A stretch of 11,868 nt of DNA, from positions 1-11,868 of the forward strand of contig JAKIUV010000079.1 in NCBI GenBank assembly GCA_021647375.1, written 5' to 3'. The stretch is from Robiginitomaculum sp. (lineage in GTDB: Bacteria > Pseudomonadota > Alphaproteobacteria > Caulobacterales > Maricaulaceae). Shown one piece after another: positions 5,813-11,868 of this stretch (its first letter is position 1; every line of letters starts with the position of its first letter). The position numbers and the translations under genes were made by a program. The notes beneath the pieces were generated by a model. It was not told the origin of the DNA. It searched no databases and saw nothing but the letters and a program-made list of their open reading frames with translations.

Positions 5813-6937
5813 TTGACTGCGCTGGATAACTATAACCGTATAGCCGTAAAAATCGGCTCCTCCTTGCTGGTTGACGAGACAACCGGCTTGATCAATCAGG
5901 CTTGGCTGGAAAGCCTGGCGCAAGATATTGCTAACCTTAAGCAATCAGGCAAACAAATCCTTATCATTTCCTCCGGTGCCATCGCTCTGGGCCGTGGGCG
6001 GCTTGGACTGGTCAAGGCAAACCTATCCCTTGCCGAAAAACAAGCCTGTGCTGCAGCCGGACAAGTCGTATTAACCCAAACCTATGAAGCCGTACTAGCG
6101 CCTCTTGGTCTCAACACCGCACAGGCTCTACTCACCCTTAATGATACAGAAGACCGTCGCCGCTGGATAAATGCCCGCGCCACATTGGCGACATTGTTAA
6201 AACTAGGCGCCGTCCCGATTATCAATGAAAATGATACAGTGGCCACAGACGAAATCCGCTACGGCGATAATGACAGATTAGCCGCCCGCGTAGCGCAAAT
6301 GTGCAGCGCGGATTTATTAGTATTATTATCAGATGTTGACGGGCTTTATGATGCGGACCCAACCTTGGACAGCACTGCCAAGCATATTGCGCAAATCCGG
6401 GAAATCACACCCGAAATCATGGCTATGGGGGGCGCATCCAATATAAAGCGCGGCACAGGATCTGGTGGTATGGCAACCAAATTACAAGCGGCACGCATTG
6501 CCACAGACGCAGGTTGTGCAATGGTCATCACCCGGGGCGATGCCCATAATCCGCTGGCGGTTCTGGCAGACGGCACAGAAAAATCCAGTTGGTTTTTAGC
6601 CAAAACCAACCCTCTACTTGCCCGCAAGCAATGGATTGCAGGCAGTTTGAAACCCAAAGGCATATTCACCATAGACGCTGGCGCGGCACGGGCTTTGGCC
6701 AAAGGCAGTAGCTTATTGGCCGCAGGACTTGTGCGGGTAGAGGGTGATTTTGAGCGCGGTGAAGCCGTGCTGATTGTGGACGAAATGGGCCGCGAATTGG
6801 GGCGCGGATTGGCTGGATATAGTGCCGATAATGCGCGGGCGATTAGGGGCTTAAAATCAAGCGACATCGAAGCCCAATTGGGCTATGACGGAGGCGCGGC
6901 ACTCATTCACCGCGATAATATGGTAGTGAACACATGA
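5813..6937 (+). CDS. proB: Glutamate 5-kinase
   Basis: ProB phosphorylates glutamate with ATP, the first step of proline synthesis in the cytoplasm. The amino-acid kinase domain shows VKIGSS (12-17), SSGAIALGRGRLG (53-65), INENDTV (137-143), YGDNDRLAA (150-158) and LLSDVDGLYDADP. A C-terminal PUA domain starts near KGIFTIDAGAARAL. No ATG exists at the right place. I chose the TTG at 5813, one base after the obgE stop, giving 374 residues and a normal spacing to VKIGSS, with weak GGCGG upstream. A TTG at 5780 inside obgE would add 11 residues. The gene overlaps proA by ATGA. ProB is typically feedback-inhibited by proline. Confidence 0.95.
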   Translation: MTALDNYNRIAVKIGSSLLVDETTGLINQAWLESLAQDIANLKQSGKQILIISSGAIALGRGRLGLVKANLSLAEKQACAAAGQVVLTQTYEAVLAPLGLNTAQALLTLNDTEDRRRWINARATLATLLKLGAVPIINENDTVATDEIRYGDNDRLAARVAQMCSADLLVLLSDVDGLYDADPTLDSTAKHIAQIREITPEIMAMGGASNIKRGTGSGGMATKLQAARIATDAGCAMVITRGDAHNPLAVLADGTEKSSWFLAKTNPLLARKQWIAGSLKPKGIFTIDAGAARALAKGSSLLAAGLVRVEGDFERGEAVLIVDEMGRELGRGLAGYSADNARAIRGLKSSDIEAQLGYDGGAALIHRDNMVVNT

Positions 6938-8196
6938 TAGATAATCTTGAACAATATATGGGCAAACTGGGCATAAATGCCCGTTCTGCAGCAAATTCTT
7001 TACGGCTCGCCAGCGGAAAAACCCGCACCGATGCCATTCTCGCTATGGCAGCGCAAGTGCGTAAATCCGCGCCGGAAATCCTTAGCAACAACACCAAGGA
7101 CATGGTGGCAGGCGCAGAAAAGGGTCTAACCCCAGCTATGCTTGACCGTCTAAAATTATCCGAAGAGCGCATAGAGGGCATAGCCCAAGGACTAGAAGCC
7201 GTGGCCGCCCTGCCCGACCCCATCGGCGCAGAGGACGAGCGCTGGACACGACCTAATGGCTTGACCATCGCCAAAGTACGCACACCGCTGGGGGTCATTG
7301 GCATGATATATGAAAGCCGCCCCAATGTGACGGCGGATGCGGCGTCCTTGTGTATCAAGTCCGCGAATGCTTGTATCTTGCGCGGCGGCTCAGAGGCCTT
7401 GCACTCTAATGTCGCGATTCATAGAGCTATTACCCGTGGCCTGACAGCCGCCGGCTTACCAGAAACCTGCGTGCAATATGTGGGCACAACAAGCCGTGAC
7501 GCCGTCGGTCATATGCTAGCGGGGCTGGACGGCAATATAGACCTTATCATTCCGCGCGGCGGTAAGGGGCTGGTGGGGCGGGTGCAACAGGACGCCCGTG
7601 TGCCCGTATTGGCACATTTAGAGGGTCGCAATCACACCTATATCCACAAAGACGCTGACCCGGACATGGCGCGGGACATCATCGTCAACGCCAAAATGCG
7701 CCGCACCGGAATTTGCGGCTCTACCGAGACTTTATTGCTCGATAAAGCGGCGCTCATCATGCTGCCAATGCTCGCACAAGCACTCAACGCGGCAGGTTGT
7801 GAACTGCGTGGTGATACACAAGCTTGCGCGGCTGCAAGCGACATCGGGGCGGCCAGTGAAGCTGATTTTATGACCGAACATCTGGACGCTATCCTCAATA
7901 TAAAAATCGTGGACGGGCTAGATGCCGCCCTCGCCCATATTGATCAATATGGCAGTAATCATACGGACGCTATCATCACAGAAAACACCGATGTGGCCAA
8001 AGAATTTCTCGCCAAAGTCGATAGTGCCATTGTCATGCACAATGCTTCGACCCAATACGCAGACGGCGGCGAGTTCGGCTTTGGTGCAGAAATCGGCATT
8101 GCCACAGGCCGCCTGCACGCGCGCGGTCCTGTCGGCGCACAGCATTTGACCAGTTATAAATATCAGGTGCTAGGCACGGGACAAACCAGACCATGA
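6934..8196 (+). CDS. proA: Gamma-glutamyl phosphate reductase
   Basis: ProA reduces the labile gamma-glutamyl phosphate made by ProB, using NADPH, to glutamate semialdehyde, which cyclises and is reduced by ProC (not in this window). The 420-residue protein has the aldehyde dehydrogenase fold with GVIGMIYESRPNVT (120-133), the coenzyme-binding IPRGGKGL region (206-213), HLEGRNHTYI and the catalytic cysteine C261 in RRTGICGSTETLL. The end (GGEFGFGAEIGIATGRLHARGPVG) is typical. The ATG overlaps the proB TGA as ATGA, so the two are translationally coupled, suiting direct handover of an unstable intermediate. Confidence 0.98.
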   Translation: MIDNLEQYMGKLGINARSAANSLRLASGKTRTDAILAMAAQVRKSAPEILSNNTKDMVAGAEKGLTPAMLDRLKLSEERIEGIAQGLEAVAALPDPIGAEDERWTRPNGLTIAKVRTPLGVIGMIYESRPNVTADAASLCIKSANACILRGGSEALHSNVAIHRAITRGLTAAGLPETCVQYVGTTSRDAVGHMLAGLDGNIDLIIPRGGKGLVGRVQQDARVPVLAHLEGRNHTYIHKDADPDMARDIIVNAKMRRTGICGSTETLLLDKAALIMLPMLAQALNAAGCELRGDTQACAAASDIGAASEADFMTEHLDAILNIKIVDGLDAALAHIDQYGSNHTDAIITENTDVAKEFLAKVDSAIVMHNASTQYADGGEFGFGAEIGIATGRLHARGPVGAQHLTSYKYQVLGTGQTRP

Positions 8197-8200
8197 GGTT

Positions 8201-8812
8201 ATGGGCTTGAGCTATGAAGGACAAAACATCGGCCTGTTTGGCGGGTCGTTCAACCCTGCCCACGCCGGGCATTTGCATGTGGCGGAATGTGGCTTGCAAC
8301 GGCTGGGGCTGGATCAAATCTGGTGGATGGTTAGTCCGGGCAACCCCCTAAAAACCGATCAAACCCCTTACGCAAAAAGGGTCGATAGTGTTGAAGCCTT
8401 AAATTTGCCACCGCGAATGCGCATCAGCCATATGGAACGAGATTTCGGTACGCGCTATACGGTGGAGACCTTGCGCCGTGCCAAAAAACGCTGGCCGCGC
8501 ACGAGGTTCGTCTTCCTGATGGGTGCGGATAATCTACAACAACTCCCAAAATGGAAAAACTGGCGCGAGATCATGGAAACCGTGCCGATTGCCGTCATAG
8601 CCAGAAATGATACAAGACCGGGCGCAAAAACCAGCGACACCATAAAAGCCCGCCTGTCCCAAGCCGCCCGCCAATACAGTTATGCCCGTATCCCCGAAAG
8701 CCAAGCCCACACTCTAGCCAACTACGAAGCCCCTGCATGGACATATTTAACCCCACCGCTAAACGCGTTATCGTCTACAGCGATACGGCAGAAAAGGACT
8801 TCGCCAAGGTAA
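8201..8812 (+). CDS. nadD: Nicotinate-nucleotide adenylyltransferase
   Basis: NadD transfers AMP from ATP to nicotinate mononucleotide, forming deamido-NAD on the way to NAD. The 203-residue protein shows the nucleotidyltransferase motif GGSFNPAHAGH (14-24), WWMVSPGNPLK (41-51), FLMGADN (105-111) and the closing SSTAIR (191-196), all expected in NadD. The ATG at 8201 is four bases after the proA stop. GAGG (8195-8198) is rather close to it, so the TTG at 8207 is a possible alternative start. It is the last gene of the obgE operon here; rsfS, which commonly follows nadD, is absent. Confidence 0.96.
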   Translation: MGLSYEGQNIGLFGGSFNPAHAGHLHVAECGLQRLGLDQIWWMVSPGNPLKTDQTPYAKRVDSVEALNLPPRMRISHMERDFGTRYTVETLRRAKKRWPRTRFVFLMGADNLQQLPKWKNWREIMETVPIAVIARNDTRPGAKTSDTIKARLSQAARQYSYARIPESQAHTLANYEAPAWTYLTPPLNALSSTAIRQKRTSPR

Positions 8813-8821
8813 CCACCCCGG

Positions 8822-8867
8822 CCCCACGCTGCGCTCTACCTCCACTTAAAAGTAAGCTGGGGTTTTT
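8822..8867 (+). terminator. Possible terminator after nadD
   Basis: CCCCA (8822-8826) pairs with TGGGG (8858-8862), with GCT/AGC continuing the stem after one bulged base, and five T residues follow (8863-8867). The loop is long but contains ACTT/AAGT. It is weaker than the other terminators here. The rest of the gap to 8907 shows nothing else convincing. Confidence 0.45.
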
Positions 8868-8907
8868 ATGGCTTGCAAGTGTATGTACGTTTCAATAGCT
8901 AGGGATT

Positions 8908-9825
8908 ATGGACAAACAAAAAAAACCAGAAAGCAGCACTCTGCAATTATACGTCTATGTTGCCGCCATTGTCCTAATTTGGGCGACAGCTTATAATCTG
9001 ATGTATTATGCGGTCTATTCTGGTGGGTTTCCGGCGGAATGGATACCTGCCGCACGGACAATTTTACCGGCAATTGGCATTACTCTATTCGTTTATATAC
9101 GCGGCATGAAACTACCGCCCCTGTCCGATAAGCGCTGGTTTTGGTACGGCCTTATGGGATTTCTCGGTATGACTGCGCCGTTTTATTTGCTGGCCAAGGG
9201 CAATGAATACGGGGTGGAAAGCGGAATTTCGTCTATTCTCACAAATGGTGTTACGCCGCTCATGACTATTTTGCTGGCGCATTTCTTTGTGAAATCAGAG
9301 CGCCTGAACTTACGCAAGTCTATGGGCTTTATCATTGGTTTTATCGGGGTGGTGTTTTTGTTTATCCCCGAAAATTTATCCTTAGAACTTATCCAAAACT
9401 GGCACGCCCAAATATTTATATTGATGGTCGCGCTCAGCTACGCATTGGCGGCAATCGTTGCCAAGCGCGCACCCGATACTACGGCCAGCGTGGGAGCGGC
9501 GATTATGTTGATCACAGCGGCTGTGACGGCGCTTGTCCCCGCACTTTTATCCGGCGCGCCAGGCGGAGATTATTCGGGCGGAGTCTTGCTGGCTCTTTTC
9601 ATACTCACCGTGTTTTCCACGGGCCTGTCCGATATTCTTTATCTTAAAGTTATCAAAATGTCTGGCCCTAGCATGATTGCCAAGATCAATTATTTAGTGC
9701 CCGTATTCGCGCTGGTTTTCGGTATTATATTCCTGAGCGAAGACTTCAGTTGGCGCTCTGTTGCCGCGATGATGATCATTATAACCGGGCTACTTATAGC
9801 CCGTATTGAAGACAAATATTCCTAA
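8908..9825 (+). CDS. EamA/DMT-superfamily transporter, copy 1
   Basis: This is a 305-residue integral membrane protein with about ten hydrophobic segments arranged as two EamA halves (roughly 13-152 and 165-300), the usual size for the drug/metabolite transporter superfamily. Shared signatures with the next two genes are IWATAY in segment 1, GLMGFLGMTAPFYLLAKG, SILTNGVTPL...LAHFFVKSERL and SGPSMIAKINYLVPV. The substrate (amino acid, metabolite or drug export) cannot be predicted. The ATG follows AGGGA (8901-8905) at very short spacing, and an in-frame TAG at 8896-8898 rules out an earlier start. Compared with copies 2 and 3 it has one extra residue in SILTNGVTPL. Confidence 0.93.
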   Translation: MDKQKKPESSTLQLYVYVAAIVLIWATAYNLMYYAVYSGGFPAEWIPAARTILPAIGITLFVYIRGMKLPPLSDKRWFWYGLMGFLGMTAPFYLLAKGNEYGVESGISSILTNGVTPLMTILLAHFFVKSERLNLRKSMGFIIGFIGVVFLFIPENLSLELIQNWHAQIFILMVALSYALAAIVAKRAPDTTASVGAAIMLITAAVTALVPALLSGAPGGDYSGGVLLALFILTVFSTGLSDILYLKVIKMSGPSMIAKINYLVPVFALVFGIIFLSEDFSWRSVAAMMIIITGLLIARIEDKYS

Positions 9826-10730
9826 TGGATAAATCTCCCTTTTCCAATTTATGGCTTTTAGTGCCCATCACTTTGCTTGTTTGGGGTACGGAATATACCT
9901 TGGTCGGCACTATTGATGCGGCCATCATTAGCGAGGCCTGGCAAGTGGCAATCCGTATGATATTTGCCGCCATGTTGATGGTCACATTCGTATATCTACG
10001 CGGCAATATACTCCCCCGCCTGACAGATAAAAGCTGGTTATTTTACGGAACCATGGGGTTTATCGGTATGACCATTCCGTTTTATTTAATCGCACGGGGT
10101 TATAATGCGGGCATAGATTCGGGTCTGATTTCCATTTTGATAGGCGTGACCCCGCTATTCACGGTTATCCTCGCCCATTTTTTCGTGAAATCCGAACCTC
10201 TGACTAAGCTCAAATCTTTGGGTTTTTTCGTTGGTTTTATCGGGGTGTGCGTGTTGTTCCTACCTGCCGAACTAAGCTGGTCTTTAGTGGATAATTGGCA
10301 AGCACAAGCTTTAATAATCCTCGCAGCATTCGGTTACGCTTCTACGTCTATACTGGGCAAGCGCGCGCCAGAAAACCCCGCCAGCGTCGGTGCGGCTATG
10401 ATGCTCATCGGCGGCGCGGTCAGCGCCTTGCTCGGTGCTTACCTACTCGTAGGTTCAGAAATGCCTAGGACAATACCGCCTGCAAAACTCATCAGCGCAC
10501 TCGCCGCACTCACTATCGGCGCGACATTTTTCGTCAATCTATTATATCTACGGCTTTTGCAAATTTCTGGCCCTAGCCTCATCGCCAAAATCAACTATAT
10601 CGTCCCCATCGTCGCCATTATATCTGGAATGGTATTTTTACGCGAAAGCTTGCATCAACGGTATATTATTGCTCTTGTCATCATACTCATAGGCTTGGCC
10701 ATCGCCCGCATGGGTGAAAAAACAAAATAA
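9825..10730 (+). CDS. EamA/DMT-superfamily transporter, copy 2
   Basis: The 301-residue product has the same ten-segment, two-half EamA layout. It carries LVWGTEYTLVG (18-28), GFIGMTIPFYLIARG, SILIGVTPLFTVILAHFFVKSE and ISGPSLIAKINYIVP (247-261). Its ATG shares an A with the TAA of copy 1 (TAATG) and lacks a clear Shine-Dalgarno sequence, so its translation probably depends on copy 1. A glutamate (E23) stands in the first membrane segment where copies 1 and 3 have alanine, which could alter ion coupling or substrate choice (inference). The substrate is unknown. Confidence 0.93.
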   Translation: MDKSPFSNLWLLVPITLLVWGTEYTLVGTIDAAIISEAWQVAIRMIFAAMLMVTFVYLRGNILPRLTDKSWLFYGTMGFIGMTIPFYLIARGYNAGIDSGLISILIGVTPLFTVILAHFFVKSEPLTKLKSLGFFVGFIGVCVLFLPAELSWSLVDNWQAQALIILAAFGYASTSILGKRAPENPASVGAAMMLIGGAVSALLGAYLLVGSEMPRTIPPAKLISALAALTIGATFFVNLLYLRLLQISGPSLIAKINYIVPIVAIISGMVFLRESLHQRYIIALVIILIGLAIARMGEKTK

Positions 10731-10744
10731 AAACAAGGCATATT

Positions 10745-11629
10745 ATGCAAGACCGCAAACCACTATTTTATGCCGCCTGTATAGCCATAGTGGTCATTTG
10801 GGGCACGGCATATACGCTTATTGGGTATATAGTAGACACAATTTCTCCGGCATGGTTAGTGGCCGTGCGCACCTTCATTGCTGCCTTTGTTTTAGTGGCC
10901 TACGCCCTGTGGCGCGGACATAAATTCCCGCCCCTGAGCGATCCTCGCTGGCGTTGGTATTCGCTTATGGGGCTGATTGGTATGGCGCTCCCATTTTATT
11001 TTACCGCCAGTGGCCAAAAAGTTATTGAAAGTGGCCTAACCTCTATTCTCGCGGGTGTCATGCCCTTGTTTACAATAGTGCTAGCCCATTTTTTCATTAA
11101 AGACGAACGGCTAACATGGCGTAAAAGTTTTGGCTTTTTGATAGGGTTTGCAGGCCTGATATTTCTATTTGTCCCCATACCCTTTGAGCTAGAACTCGTC
11201 GGGGAATGGCGCGCCCAAGGCCTTATATTGTTGACGGCATTTTGTTATGCGGTGTTGACCATAATCGCTAAACGCGCCCCACACACACCCGCCAGTCTCG
11301 GGGCGGCAATGATGTTGATTGCCGCCGCAACCGTATCATTGCTGTTCGCTTTGTCGACAGGTTTACCCGAAACTATTCCGCCTAATTCTGCAATTTTTGC
11401 TTTGGTTGTTTTGGCCGTGGGTGCGACAGGGTTTGCGCAAATATTGTATCTCCGGCTGGTACAAATAAGCGGCCCCAGTTTGATTGCCCGCTTGGTTTAT
11501 CTGGTGCCAGTGTGTTCAATAATCGCAGGTATTTTATTCCTCGGCGAAGCCTTTTCCTGGCGCACAGTTCTCGCAATGGTGATTGTAACGGTGGGCATGT
11601 ATGTTGCGCGTAGCGATAGCAAAATATGA
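10745..11629 (+). CDS. EamA/DMT-superfamily transporter, copy 3
   Basis: The 294-residue product repeats the EamA layout, with IWGTAYTLIGY (18-28), GLIGMALPFYFTASG, SILAGVMPLFTIVLAHFFIKDERL and ISGPSLIARLVYLVPV (241-256). It starts 14 bases after copy 2 with its own ribosome binding site, AAGG (10735-10738). It is third and last in the transporter operon and ends three bases before the hairpin at 11632. Conserved motifs suggest all three are functional. Substrate and direction are unknown; family members are usually exporters. Confidence 0.93.
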   Translation: MQDRKPLFYAACIAIVVIWGTAYTLIGYIVDTISPAWLVAVRTFIAAFVLVAYALWRGHKFPPLSDPRWRWYSLMGLIGMALPFYFTASGQKVIESGLTSILAGVMPLFTIVLAHFFIKDERLTWRKSFGFLIGFAGLIFLFVPIPFELELVGEWRAQGLILLTAFCYAVLTIIAKRAPHTPASLGAAMMLIAAATVSLLFALSTGLPETIPPNSAIFALVVLAVGATGFAQILYLRLVQISGPSLIARLVYLVPVCSIIAGILFLGEAFSWRTVLAMVIVTVGMYVARSDSKI

Positions 11630-11631
11630 AT

Positions 11632-11655
11632 CCTTCACCCATTTATGGGGGAAGG
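11632..11655. terminator. Hairpin between copy 3 and the right-hand region
   Basis: CCTTC (11632-11636) pairs with GAAGG (11651-11655) and CCC (11638-11640) with GGG (11647-11649), interrupted by one A/G mismatch, around ATTTAT. No T-run follows on the plus strand. The minus-strand continuation is moderately T-rich. It may act in either direction, possibly with Rho, or be a scattered intergenic palindrome. Confidence 0.45.
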
Positions 11656-11661
11656 AGAAAC

Positions 11662-11766
11662 CTATAAATCTTTGAGCGCCGCAAACGGATTGTTCGCTGC
11701 GGGTTCTGCGGGCTTCTCCTCCTGCCCCAGACTGTTGCCTAGATAGTGTTTAAAATTCTGTGTCAT
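11662..11766 (-). CDS. Possible small protein, 34 residues (doubtful)
   Basis: A short minus-strand frame begins MTQNFKHYLG, has an acidic Ala/Pro-rich middle and ends NPFAALKDL before TAG. The composition looks protein-like and it fills an otherwise empty gap. However, no ribosome binding site precedes the ATG. The frame stays open 11 codons upstream (to TAG at 11800-11802 on the reverse strand) and there reads CPWCKSTG just before the ATG, with no start codon. It could be a real small gene with an atypical start, a decayed gene, or chance. I do not recognise a family. Confidence 0.3.
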   Translation of the reverse strand: MTQNFKHYLGNSLGQEEKPAEPAANNPFAALKDL

Positions 11767-11821
11767 TCCAGTAGATTTGCACCAAGGGCAGGCTTTGCTC
11801 TAAAAAATAGGAATGACTATT

Positions 11822-11868
11822 ATGACCAAATTACCACACAAGCCCATGGGCTTCGATTTTGATGAAGC
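11822..11868 (+). CDS. Start of an unidentified gene (3' end outside window)
   Basis: The frame starts at ATG 11822, nine bases after AGGA (11809-11812), and runs off the right edge after 15 codons (MTKLPHKPMGFDFDE). An in-frame ATG at 11813 would sit directly on the ribosome binding site and is less likely. An in-frame TAA at 11801 closes the frame upstream. Too little is visible to assign a function. Confidence 0.6.
   Translation, partial: MTKLPHKPMGFDFDE

Noticed and set aside
8737..8898. 53-codon frame starting inside nadD, considered as an rsfS remnant
   Set aside because: The translation shows no RsfS motif, most of it lies over nadD or the hairpin, and it stops 12 bases before the first transporter.
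8873..8901. TTGCAA-17-TAGCTA as a promoter for the transporter operon
   Set aside because: The -10 match is only two of six and transcription would begin at or inside the start codon.
11777..11806. TTGCAC-18-TAAAAA as a promoter for the gene at 11822
   Set aside because: Both hexamers are imperfect, spacing is long and the leader would be only about ten bases; possible but not supported enough to annotate.

Overview
The window looks like a chromosomal segment of an alphaproteobacterium with moderate GC content. The main evidence is the run rplU, rpmA, a GNAT acetyltransferase, obgE, proB, proA, nadD, an order I associate with Caulobacterales, Hyphomonadales and Rhizobiales. No RNA gene, insertion sequence, phage gene or CRISPR array is visible.

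Region 1 (2-3205) is the 3' part of a very large gene that enters from the left edge. It encodes at least 36 tandem copies of a 23-residue, strongly basic PA-rich repeat (69 bp at DNA level), then one peptidoglycan-binding domain of the PG_binding_1 type and a Gly/Ser/Thr-rich tail with four short NG-type repeats. The repeats alternate in a two-unit (46-residue) register, the most unusual pattern in the window. A strong intrinsic terminator closes the gene.

Region 2 (about 3300-4152) is the ribosomal protein pair rplU-rpmA. A near-consensus sigma70 promoter and a leader of about 110 nt precede it. After it come competing hairpins and a strong terminator.

Region 3 (4169-8812) is a tight operon: GNAT acetyltransferase, the GTPase Obg, glutamate 5-kinase, gamma-glutamyl phosphate reductase and nicotinate-nucleotide adenylyltransferase. 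Gaps are a few bases or overlaps. It combines ribosome assembly (Obg), proline synthesis (ProB, ProA) and NAD synthesis (NadD). Its first gene begins only 16 bases after the terminator, so it either depends on read-through from rplU-rpmA or has a promoter I cannot identify.

Region 4 (8908-11629) holds three consecutive EamA/DMT-superfamily membrane transporters of 294-305 residues that are clearly paralogous and probably arose by local triplication. They start where I would have expected rsfS/rlmH after nadD, so this may be a rearrangement boundary.

Region 5 (11630-11868) has a hairpin just after the last transporter, a short doubtful minus-strand reading frame, and the first 15 codons of a plus-strand gene that leaves the window.
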